Source: Onchidella celtica (lineage: Eukaryota; Mollusca; Gastropoda; Systellommatophora; Onchidiidae). From it: a DNA stretch of 64,000 nt. Of this stretch, positions 1-14,614 are shown piece after piece; position 1 is the first letter of the stretch, and the number at the start of each line of letters is the position of its first letter. Below the pieces are notes generated by a model that was not told where the DNA came from, did no database searches, and saw nothing but the letters and a program-made list of their open reading frames with translations. The stretch is taken from assembly GCA_963931925.1 (NCBI GenBank), contig OZ007570.1:33227084-33291083 (forward strand), in the 5' to 3' direction. The translations under genes were made by a program, and so were the position numbers.

Positions 1-286
1 GGCAATGCCCCATTTTAATTTTCCATAAATACGTGCGCCCGGCCATGATCGGATAAAGACAGTAATGTATAAAGAGATTTTGTGTTTTCAGTATGTGTAC
101 ACCCAAAAGAAGTTTTAATTAAAACTTTATTTCAAAGCACAATTTATCTATACAGTTATGTTAAAAATGTTAAAAATGCATTATGACATTAAGATTTCTC
201 TGGAAAAAATCCCTACTCCCCCCCCCCCCTTTCTGTAGCCATGCGCCCTACCAAATTATTGCCACGCCCCAAATTGTGAAACACTG
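1..286. mobile_element. Possible hAT-like element fragment, cut by window start
   Basis: The right edge reads, on the minus strand, CAGTGTTTCACAATTTGGGG, which fits the CAGTG-type terminal inverted repeats of hAT transposons. It is followed at 287-294 by CTTTAGAC, an octamer of the kind hAT elements duplicate on insertion. The left end would lie before the window, so neither the inverted repeat nor the duplication can be confirmed. A run of 12 C at 218-229 lies inside. No coding capacity is seen; if real this is a non-autonomous copy. Confidence 0.25.
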
Positions 287-366
287 CTTTAGACGATAAA
301 ATACGTGGACACATCCATTTTGGACATATTCAGTCTTCAATATTATTTATCTACAATTTTTTAGCA

Positions 367-368
<2 letters not shown>

Positions 369-432
<64 letters not shown>
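369..432. repeat. (AG)n microsatellite
   Basis: An almost pure AG dinucleotide run of about 64 bases with one AAAG interruption. It produces a spurious serine/leucine reading frame on the minus strand. Confidence 0.95.
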
Positions 433-2713
433 CATTTTCGTCCAGTAAAATCGAAACGTATGATCGGACATTTCTTTCTTCGGCTTTTTTTGCCTCGAAA
501 ATCTGCTGTAAATAATTACGACATCTGTGTAATCTCCGAGTCAACGTGCCAACTGGTTCGTCTTAATCTTTTTACTCCATTTCACTCTTCGGTGTTCTCA
601 AGATCACATTATTGTACTTTCTCATCCCATGTGCTAGAAATAAGCTGCTTCCAAAAGAGGAGAATCGTTGCAGCATCATGCAATATAAGGCACACTTGTC
701 TGCCTCACTGCAAGAACTGAATGAGATAGCTCCGTATTTTACAAGAGCTCAACGTTCATCAGGCCTAGAGGTAATCAAGAAAAATCCCAAATACAGATAC
801 ATTTAGACCAAAGGGGAAACGATAAAAGAAACGTGAGCATGGATTTAGGAAAAGAACTTTGTGAGGCACAGACTGGATCCAAGGCTTCGGTTGAAAGGGC
901 AGTCAATTTAATCATTGGTTTCTCTAGTGATGAAAAGAAACCTCAATCAGCTGCAAGACAAGAATTTCCATATGAAACCGACCAAAGCAGCCTCCGTGTC
1001 ACTCCGAAACGTCCAGCCGCCAACGATTCCAAGGGGGCAATTGAAATGAGCCTGTCAGCTCAAAGATACAAGTGGCTTTTGGCTCTTCCAGCGGCCCTTC
1101 AAACTGCGCCGAGATGGTATTGTCCGGTATTGTGGTGCAGTGGTCAATGAGAGAAAGGGGCACTGGTCAACAGGTCAGGCGTGTGAGCCGACAGCCTCCA
1201 CTGATGACGATGACGAGGGAAAAAAGAGTTCAAAGGTCAGAAGAGACAGGTTTTGAATGGAGCCGAGAACCGTGTTATTTTCGACCTCCTAGGCAGGAAA
1301 ATGAGAACAAGAGGAAACAGAAAAGAGCTCGAGGATTCAGACAAGAGCTCAAGTATTTCCAGACATTGATACCCTCAATTGTAGAGGTTTCATCCGAGAA
1401 GCAATCTTTCCTTCCGAAATCAATGGGAATTTTATTATGTGGAAGTCCCAAATTCAAGCCTCTTTCAGACAATCATACATCTGTTCATAATTACGACATA
1501 TGCAGATTTTGGTTTTTTTTTTTTTTACGTCATTGACAGTTTGTACTAAAGGTTGCCGTAGCACGCCCATGGGAGCCAGTAAGATACTTTAAGTTAGCAT
1601 CCCTGCCAAATGCATCACCGCTGATGAAGACGTAGTACAAAAATCCAGGGATGATAAGAAATACATCAAAACGGAGATTTAAATATCTAATGACCAATCT
1701 CCTGCAAATGTCCCTCCCTCATACTACATCACTGACACTGCCTTTCTCTGTTATCTTCAGTTTAAACATAACAAACCAAAAGACAAGAAAGGATATGAAA
1801 TACATCAGAAAGAAACTTCCAGTGTCCAATAACCACTCTCCTGCAAATCTCTCTCCTCCCCCCCCCCCCCTCAACTCTACATCAGTGTCATTACCTAGCT
1901 CTATCATCTTCCCACTCAAAAATAAAAACAATCACAAACACAAATAATAACAACAAGACAATGGCAAAATCCAGGCAACACACAATGAAGAGGTAATGAA
2001 GAGGAATTTACCCCTAGATTATCATGTCTTGTCATATTAATATCCACCAGCATGCCACATCACACATCGAGTGAAAGAGTGTTTGACAGCTGCAGCCAGA
2101 GATATCTGGCTGTAGCATACATAACTAGACGATGCAAAAGCTCTGCAAATATGCCCAGTAACTTTTTGGTACCCGCTACAAGTGATATCAAAGAAATTTT
2201 CAATGTTGATCTTTTGCATTATCAGAAATGCATCAAAGATCTCATGAAGTTTCAGCTGAGTTTCATTTAATCTGAGTTTGTTCTTCGAATCGATATGGTA
2301 ATCTTTTCTAAAATTATTTCATCAACCTAAGGAGAAATGCACACAGACGGTCTGCTGCGATAAGACAAAGGCGTAATCCATGGCAGTAAAATTTTAGTCA
2401 TAACGTGACTGTGGTTAGTTCATGCATCATGCTGCAGTTAACTGAGAAAAACCACGGTTCTTATTTCTGCAAAGTAGCCAGCGAAAAAGAAAAAATCAAC
2501 AACGGAGAAAGAAATTCTTTATGCCATTAAAAGTATGCTGAGATCAACCTGTCCAGGTCGACCAGTCAGCAAATCTTCCAGGAATAAAACAGATGAATTT
2601 TAGAGCCTAGTTTTTTTTTTTTTTTATTGTTGTTGTTGTTTTGGTGGGGTGGGGGGTTGTTTTGTTTTGTTTTTTACTTTATTTTTTGGTAGAATTCTGA
2701 TCAGATTGTAAAA
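433..2713. other. No supported gene; unassigned open frames
   Basis: No recognisable protein is seen. A plus-strand frame at 833-1150 (105 codons) overlaps another at 1072-1536 (154 codons). The third frame around 1050-1260 also stays open and encodes a short acidic DDDDE stretch. Base composition here is slightly richer than the surroundings, so a decayed gene or exon is possible, but no family is recognised. A run of 13 C lies at 1858-1870. Confidence 0.4.
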
Positions 2714-6732
<4,019 letters not shown>

Positions 6733-6800
6733 TTGCGCTGGCGACATGGTCACACTAACTTTTCGAAATTTGGTCCACAAGTTGGTAATAAAATCCTACT
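6733..6800 (+). CDS. Candidate internal exon, unknown protein
   Basis: A pyrimidine-rich tract and CCAG acceptor precede position 6733, and a consensus GTGAGT donor follows at 6801. Two of the three frames are open across the 68 bases. One of them (phase 0 in, phase 2 out) reads FSKFGPQVGNKILL near its end. No family is recognised and no partner exon is identified. Short open segments between good splice signals are expected by chance in 64 kb, so this is only a pointer for transcript mapping. Confidence 0.18.
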
Positions 6801-9056
6801 GTGAGTATTTTGGTTACATGGCCCAGGTAAACCCATTTTTTTTTTCAAATGTTCGACGGAGTAAAGAGAAGATGTGGAGGAAAGGAACGTTACCTCCTAA
6901 ACTTGCCTTGCACTTCTTGCCACATCCAGCGGAGTGGACGTTTTTGGTTATTGTTTTAAGGGAGAAGAATACTTAAGGCCTGTCAGGGTATGTACATGTA
7001 CAATGAAGATTAGATTTCTTATACAAAATCTAAGGTTCCTTTATTTGGTATGGATGATTATATCATGACTCACTGAATTGCCAGTTCGTTGTTTGCCTTT
7101 GAAATGAAGGCCAGCTGAGGACTTCTATTTGTAGTTTATTTTTGCATTGCTGCGATATATTTTTCCTCGTGCTCAGCTGCAATTTCAGGAGTCTATACCG
7201 TGCTTTTCAGAAAGTATAGTTTTAAATCAGAAACCACAATAGCGATGTACTGGTATTTCAAAAACAAAATCGAAGAAGCCCCAGCGAGTACAGAGTAAAC
7301 AGAAGGAAAAAAATGGTCAGTATACTTTATAAAGTATGAAATCTGCCAAGAAATCCAAGCAGAAAAAAAGTCCGATATCATAAATTCATCTTGTCATTCA
7401 TGAGTATTTGTAATTCTGAAATACTACAAAATAAATTACTTAACCGTTCAGTACCACCACTGTGTGAATGTTTCAGAATCCTCAGCGCTCTTCATGGCGC
7501 ACGCTCACGTATACCAGGACAAACACAAGGAACGCACACATGGTGACAAATAAAGAAAAAGTGACGGGAAGGAAACCAGCCGTGGAGGGTGAGAGCGAGA
7601 GACAGAGTGAAAACAAAAGACAGAATGAGCAGATGGCAAGTGTACCAATTAACTGTTTAAAGAAAACAACTTAGCAACTGAAGAATGGATAACATTGCCA
7701 TTTTACGATTGCCGGTATGTTATGGTCTCTATGGGGTTTCAACGCAAAACCGAATCCCACTCTGTGCCCCGGCTACTGTACAATTCTCCCGACCTTCAAA
7801 AGGTGGCTAAGCATTCAAGCCCTTGCAAGCAGTTTCATATTTTCAGCTGTATAATAGTCCCCCGCTTCCCGGATTGGGAGCAATGTGACAATTTGATTTT
7901 GGCGTGTGCTTGCTAAGCCAATAATCTTTGCTAAACGCCGCTAATTCAGCATCCCCTTGCTCAATGTCCCCACAGCAAAGGCGGAAGTCTGAGGGGGGTT
8001 ACGCCACCTTGCAAATTGGCCCCGATTTTGAATCAAGACGTCTAGACCGTTCGATTACACGAGAAGTAGAAACTGTGGCCGTGCCAAGTGGAGAAGAAAT
8101 AAAAGTTTAAGGTGAAGATGCTTCGGGCTTTCTCACATCCTGTGCCATTGTAGTTTTGTGTCCACTTTGTGAAACGGTCAAATGATTTGTTAAGAGCTAA
8201 AGGGACCCCCCTCTTATTGCGCATGGGTAACAATAAAAGTGTTTGTATTGCCCACTGTAGAGACAAACTCTCCACATCAAAAGAAAGCATGAAGATCTGT
8301 AAATGAACCGAAATTGTTACTGAAAAATAAAAGTAAATCCCGGTACAGTTTGTGTACATCTGGAAATTCGTCCATTTGCGTCGGTACCTTTGGTATATTC
8401 ATAGCAGGTTTATATAATAATATAAAGACAATCTAGACAAATCTAAAGGGGCTTTTGATTAAAGGATCTTCGTATGGGCGTGTCAAGGTCCTCAGATGGG
8501 AATAATCATACGAGGCTACAATAGATGTCTTTGGAGATAATCCTGTGCCTCTGGATAGTGGTTAAAAGTGCATGGCTCTGTACGTGTGTGAACGCGCATC
8601 TGTATCCAAGGCACTGGTTCTGTCAGTGACATCCATGGAGTGATGGGTGGATCTTTAACGCTTGTAAATTTATACTATTTATTTCAAAAACATATAATAC
8701 AACAAAAATGATCTTCATAACTTTGAGATGCTTAACCATAGAATTCAACGACCAAGTGAGACATTTTGTTCTGATAGGTTACAGTGGCCCTCCATGCTTT
8801 ATTGCATCGAAATGGCACTTTTTAAATTTTTATTTTTAACTGATACAGTTGGCTAACAGATTTCCCCTTTCTGAACAGCAGCTTACGCCGGGTTTCTACA
8901 TAACAACAGCAACAACAAATAAACAATCCAACCAAATCCATAATAACGAGACAAGTGAGCAGATGTTGATGGAGCCCAGGCGCTCGTAAAAAGGTTTATA
9001 AAGATAACCTGTATAAATAAAAGATAGATACAAAGAGTATGGCTTCGCTTGCTTAC
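6801..9056. other. Non-coding stretch
   Basis: No supported gene, RNA or repeat. Open frames are all under about 105 codons and have no recognisable content. Confidence 0.5.
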
Positions 9057-9096
9057 CTCACTCACACACCAGAATTGCCACAGTTTGTCTGTTATT
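9057..9096 (-). CDS. Candidate 40-nt exon, unknown protein
   Basis: On the minus strand a strong acceptor (TTTTCATTCTATTTCCAG) ends at 9097, and a consensus donor GAG/GTAAGC begins at 9056. Between them only one frame is open, reading ITDKLWQFWCVSE (phase 2 in, phase 0 out). The exon is very short, no neighbour is identified, and a dispersed repeat begins about 100 bases away, so it may belong to a mobile element or be chance. Confidence 0.2.
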
Positions 9097-9198
9097 CTGG
9101 AAATAGAATGAAAACATGTGTTATAGACTGGAGAGCGAAACAACAATCTGCCATAATAAATTTGTCCCAATGTTTTCTTATCTACTGTCATCTGTCTT

Positions 9199-9346
9199 GT
9201 TTGAGTTTGGAGAATAGCACATCGACACGATAACGGTCACCTTGTGCTAGGCTATATAGGAGGAAGCAAGACGATATGTAGAATATATAACAGAATGACA
9301 GGACAGAAGGAGACCTCACAAGAGGCACCCACCAACTACCCGCCAC
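9199..9346 (+). repeat. Dispersed repeat, copy 1 (related to 43459-43583)
   Basis: This block aligns by eye with 43459-43583 on the same strand. Shared stretches include GTTTGAGTT, AACAGAATGACAGG and CCACCAAC, in the same order and at similar spacing, with clear divergence and small indels between them. No terminal repeats are recognised, so the class is unknown. Confidence 0.6.
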
Positions 9347-10464
9347 CTATCTTGTATTTCTCACATAACTTATTAAAATCATGTTTCTCTTGTTAAGAAT
9401 TGAAAGTCCTCGCCCCAGGTGTGGTCTGAAGAATGGACTGATGTTGCTCATGTCAGTTTCTTTCTTCTTGCGTTCATCAGTCTGTTTTTCGATAATTTTA
9501 TCTTTCTGTCATTCTACCTCCATTCTCCCCATGAATCCCTCGTTTTTCTCTTGTTGCATCTTGTCTTTACAGCAATAAGGGATGGTGCCCTCCTGCCTGT
9601 CTCTAAGACACTAAAAGTTAGAGTCCAGTACAAATAGCTGCTAAGTTTTGTACTTTGGAATGTCGAGACTACGTCACGTTTTTGCATGCACAATTCAAGC
9701 GTGGAGTCGAAAACGCTGAAAAATTCTACTAAAAGGAGGAACTTTTTATTTCAGGTGGAAAATCGAAACGACAAAGGAACTAAGGCAGGCTTTCTTTATG
9801 AGGAAAAGAAACGAAAAAACAGTAGAGGTAACAACTTTGGTATAAACTTTTTTGACCACCTCGCATGACCCAGGCCTTTTATCTTTTGTCTCTTGAAGGT
9901 CCTTGTCAGCTTATTTTTGTCTACACAAAAAAAGGTTCGCTTATACCTCGTTAAGGTAACCCTTCTATTTTCAACACAGGTCGTACGTGGACGGCTCATA
10001 TCACTAGCCCCTAATCCAATGCTAACCACAGGGTAGCGATTTGAGCAAACCCGTAACAGTAGCCAGTGATTATACCCCAAAGTCCGTCCAAGCGTTTAAC
10101 ATGTCTCCTTTTCTGCCCCCACTGTCTCATGAACCCACAAAACCCTGATTCTTCCTGTCCTCCCCGGGGCATGTAGCCAGCCCATGAGCTGCCCTTGCAT
10201 TCTCATCTCTTATTTACTTTTCCTTCCCTCTCTATGCATCTTTTGGGCCTCTCCAACCTCTAGGGTTTTAACCATAGCACAGCAAATGTGTTTTGACCCT
10301 TCCTTCCAAACGGGTTCGTGTGGTGGACTCAGTGCAATTTCATCTCCCTAAAAACCAAACCGCCGTTTCACATTTCACACTTGCAAGAGGAAAATAAGGT
10401 ATCATGGAGAGATCTGAAAGACAAAAAGGTTAAACATTACCCATCATCGGGAATTTTTTTTTTT
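9347..10464. other. Non-coding stretch
   Basis: Nothing supportable is seen. Short open frames at 9381-9637 and 9796-10080 show no recognisable content. Confidence 0.5.
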
Positions 10465-10692
10465 AATGTAAAGTGGCGTCGCTATTAATTCAATCAGCCA
10501 ATTCGGCAGATCTATCTCGTAAATGTAAAGGTGTGTCTGAATAGTCGAAAGGAGATATAAATTACACGACCTCCAGTATCATTTTGTATTTTCAATGTAA
10601 AGTAGCCAATCACCACTAATTCAATCAGACAATCCGGCACGATTCATCTCGCAAATGTAGTTAAAATTTAGAAGTGTGTTTGAATAGTCGAA
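10465..10692 (+). repeat. Diverged tandem duplication, two units
   Basis: The units at 10465-10549 and 10594-10692 share, in order, AATGTAAAGT, a near-identical TAATTCAATCAG segment, CAATtCGGCA-like and ATCTCG(T/C)AAATGTA segments, and a GTGTGT(C/T)TGAATAGTCGAA end. The second unit has small insertions. This looks like an old local duplication of about 130 bases; no function is apparent. Confidence 0.65.
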
Positions 10693-12551
10693 TCCATTCA
10701 GAGTCCAGAACTATTGAATGATGGCTTCAAATACAAGACCTAGAACAATTCACACTTCATCTTGCCTACTAATTGCATATTATGTCTTGCATACCACAAC
10801 CATTATTCTCTCAAGTAAATTTACAGTCAATCCGTGCTGCCTGTCTTCATACCTAGAGTTTTATTACGTGACTCACGATTCAGAAATTCGGTGGGCCTTC
10901 TAGACATTTTCACTCAAACATTACAATGTCCTCAGCAAAGTTCAGACATGAGATAAGGATACTGAATTTTGCAAACAAACGTAACAGCATCTTGTGCAAT
11001 ACAGAATCTGTTGATTGGCAAGCTTTACAAACCAACGCTGAGGACCTTCATCTTCCACACTTGTTGACTTCCAAGCTTTCCTGACTTTAACCTTGTCGTT
11101 GCCAATCTTGTTATTTCATTCCTTTCTTTAAAGCTATCGCAAATCCTCCTTTCCTGCCTTTTTTTGTTTTTTGTTTTCTCTTTCTATACTGCGATTATTT
11201 TGTTTCTTTCTTTTGTATACTCCAATGAAAATAATGCCTGCGGTAGATCCTCCTCGGGAGATCTTCACAGCAGCGTTTATTCACTCCCAGTTATGTATCG
11301 CTTTTCAAGTTATGTTTCTTCTCAGATGTGCGTAAGTTTTCCACAGATACCATTATCAGATCGTCTCGCCTTTAAACGGTGAAAGAACGAACATCTCTTT
11401 TTTTTGTTTAGGAAAGCCAGTCTCTAAGAGCAATAGCTTTAAAAAAAAATGTATTATTATGATACTGCACTGTATTTTCAGAAATGTCATGAATCACTTT
11501 GCTTTTCTTTAAAAGTTGATGCTGCATACAGTCCGATTGGTGGTCACTTAAATTCAGGAAGAAGAAAAGGAATAAAAGAGGCAGATGGTAAGAGCGAATG
11601 ATAATGCTCAAAGAAACGCTGTCAGTATGGCCTGCCACTCTGGTACCAGACAGTATTTAGTGCAACTGAGATTTGTGCGTGAAGACTACATGAAAATCAT
11701 GACGAATTTGTAAAAACAAAAATGACAAAATGCAGTAATTTTCATGACATTATAAATTGTAAACTAAATGGTGTCCAACAATATTGCTTATGGACTGTGC
11801 CTTTTAAGTCTAACTGTACGCATTAATTATTCTCCCTTTTAACGCTGACAAAATTCTCGATAGTTAATATTATTTCGTGCCTTCATTCACACTTGAAAAG
11901 ATGATAGATTTAACACGTTCTGTTGACTGTTTACTTTTATGTCAAATGCGTTTTGTGAGAAGGAATAATACTAAGTGCGACTACAACTACAACTGTGAGA
12001 CGTCAACAGTGTTCTATAATCACGCCTGTTGTACGGGCAGACCCTAATTCATAAATCATGTACAGCCTCTTCCCGTTCTCCACGTCTTCCACCCGCCTGC
12101 CTCCCTTTCTCCTAGACGTATTTTTCAAAAGGATTTACCAGAGCGAACAGCCGTGATAATGAATGGACACAAGTTTTCCCAGATATTCCATTCGTTACTT
12201 TGTCTAAATAATTTGTTAGGGGAGTTTCCCTCCCTCAAAGACGCCAAGTGTTTTTGAACAAGGTGCTGTTGTTAGCGAGTCCATCCGTAAAAATAGTCGA
12301 TTTAAGATGGAAATCTTCTGGGGCGTGTTTTAGAAACTGGCCACTAGACACAGTGCTTGTTGTGATGGAAAATAAGGCAATTCCTTGTCACGCGGACTCC
12401 ACGGTCCGGCTGCCAACGGATGATTACATTGCAGGGGGAGTAAGGGGAGGGGTGGGCACTACATTCCTCGTGAAGGAGAAACCAGCCAGCCAAGGAAGGG
12501 GGGGGGGAGGGGGGGGCGCTGGCGGTCAGGAAGCTTGAAAAACCCCGAACG

Positions 12552-12582
<31 letters not shown>

Positions 12583-13830
12583 TTGACAAAAGCCCGTAAG
12601 GATGTGCTGTAACTAGTTAAAGTTCGTATGTTGATATCTTGAATATTTATTCCTCATCGAGTGTATAAATATAGTCCTACAAATTAAAGCGTTTTGATGA
12701 GGTGCCAGAATGTCTAAATGATTGTTAGGTGTCAATCTTCAGTTAAATCAATACTTAATTCCAACCCGTGTCGAGCTTGGATTATTAAACTGAACCATCT
12801 CATTGACACCTCAGTGATAAGGTTAAAGAAAAGTCCTTTTTTTTTTTCTCATTCAACAACGTCTTCGTCTTTTACTTGGGAGAAGAAAGAAAATGACAAG
12901 GTCTGTAATGCGGATGTGGAAGATGTCCGCGAGACTTCTCTCTGCTATCAATCAGACACCTCAGAAATAATGAATATCGTTGAAAATGCTTGAAACTGGA
13001 GATCTCTTTATCTCAGCTCGCAGGTAAACTGAAGTTTCTCAGAAAAGCAATGGCGAAACGTGAATATCAGTATATACAGGGATTCATGTGTTAGGTATTG
13101 GAGTTAGGTACAGAAAAGTTAGCTTCATCTGTGAGGAAGGCCGGTTTCCTTTTCTTGTTCAGATAGTCATCTACAAGTATTATTATTACTTTTACATTAG
13201 TTTAGATGAACATATTAATTACGCAAATTATTTCTGTTCATTTTATTTTTTTTTTTGAAAGCAAAAATCGACTATCTAAATTAAGGCAATGAAATTAATG
13301 CACCTTCAGAATTTCAGACAATTGCAACGAGTTAATCACACGAGATCCAAAGTTCAGAGTAAATACTTTGTAATTGAACTCCACTTGCACCTGGTCGAAC
13401 TCGCTTTGAAAACGGTAATTTCGCCTGTGGCTGGGAATTAACCTTTCAATTTCTTCCGGACATTGTGTGTATGCTAAATGTGATAGCCTTTGTCTTTGGA
13501 GCCTCCGCACTAGGAATTTGCAGCAGCTAGATTGCCGTTGTACAGGCTGGAGACAGCAGCAACAGCTCTTTGTGTTGTGTTTACCAATTGTCCCAAACAG
13601 CTCCATGTGTGCTGGAAGGGATGTCCGTAAACAACCCTGTGATATAAAAGGCATTAGAAAAACAACCCATCCGGCGTGTCGGTGGGGGGCCCCGGAATTC
13701 TTGGAAAAGCAAATCTTGGCCTCGCAGTGTTAGTACCTGATTTTTATGGTGGGCGATATGAGCCAAGTCGGTGCTGGATGAGTGCATGGAGCAATTAATA
13801 ATGGCTGCAGTTGCTAAGCTTACCTGGGTC
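10693..13830. other. Non-coding stretch with simple repeats
   Basis: No supported gene. It holds a G10-A-GG-G6 tract near 12498-12516, which falls in a spurious glycine-rich frame, and a (TTA)n microsatellite at 12560-12582. Numerous short frames have no recognisable product. Confidence 0.5.
12560..12582. repeat. (TTA)n microsatellite
   Basis: Seven to eight consecutive ATT trinucleotides follow a poly-T run. Confidence 0.9.
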
Positions 13831-13835
13831 AATAC
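13831..13835. other. Target-site duplication, left copy
   Basis: AATAC directly abuts the left LTR. The same five bases abut the right LTR at 19061-19065. A 5-bp duplication is typical of LTR retrotransposon integrase, and its intactness supports a single recent insertion. Confidence 0.9.
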
Positions 13836-14048
13836 TGTTTGGGTTCGTATTGTATTGATTTAGTGAACCAGACCCTCAGGTACAAGACAATGTTAACTCA
13901 ACACAACAGACTCCACGTGTAGCCATTTCATAACTTCCTGTATTCTCTTCTGTCGCTCTTTTACAATGAAGTCACAGACAGTCATATTAATAATAATCTA
14001 GAGTAAGTCTAAAATCCTAAACAATGTATTTAATATGATACCAGAACA
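13836..14048 (-). repeat. 3' LTR of the retrotransposon
   Basis: 213 bp, identical base for base with 18848-19060. In element orientation it begins TGTTCTGG and ends CCCAAACA, so it has the standard TG...CA termini. It contains a CACGTG E-box palindrome at 13914-13919. An AT-rich ATATTAAAT near the element-side start could serve as a TATA-like signal; no canonical AATAAA is present. Confidence 0.97.
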
Positions 14049-14061
14049 TCTCCTTTCTTTT
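14049..14061 (-). other. Polypurine tract
   Basis: In element orientation AAAAGAAAGGAGA lies directly against the 3' LTR with no spacer. This is the expected position of the RNase H-resistant primer for plus-strand DNA synthesis. Confidence 0.85.
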
Positions 14062-14614
14062 AGAGATTTAAAAGATTTTAAATTAAAGTGTCCTTTCAAC
14101 TTATGTTGTAATAGTCCAACTTATGTTTCCATCAACGTTCTTTGGGGTGAATTTTAGTTTTGTAAATTTCCGGGTAAGTCCATAAATATTGTTTTTGTTC
14201 TGGAAGTAAAAACTATCTACTAATGTAATATTCCATACACACACACTTTCGTTCCATTAACTAATTTATGAACTAACAATTAAGTTAATGTAAAAGTACT
14301 AAAAGTCATGATCAACTTAATTGTCCTTGATTTCTGGATATGTCATGCCATATCACAATGGATAGTTGCTTGAAATTAGTGATTTAATTATTATGTCGTT
14401 AAATATCAACAGTAAATTGTTCAAACACTTGACATGTTAACTGAACTTAAAACTAAAATGAACAGTAACTTAAACTAAGTAAGTATGAACTACTGTATGA
14501 ATAAGGTAGAGACTTCCTGCCTCTACATCATGGGAGGGTATTATTATGACCCTTGCTTTATCCCATGATTACTATTACACAACACTTCTAGCTTGGATTG
14601 AAGATGGAAGATGA
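14062..14614 (-). other. 3' untranslated region of the retrotransposon
   Basis: About 550 AT-rich bases lie between the Gag-Pol stop and the polypurine tract. No env-like or other frame is seen in element orientation. Confidence 0.75.

Noticed and set aside
832..1536. Overlapping plus-strand frames as a single frameshifted gene
   Set aside because: Content is not recognised and no splice arrangement clearly joins them; left as unassigned.
13817..13830. Minus-strand CCCAG/GTAAGC donor beside the retrotransposon insertion, suggesting an exon interrupted by the element
   Set aside because: The pre-insertion open segment would be only about 30 nt with a poor acceptor; not enough to claim gene disruption.
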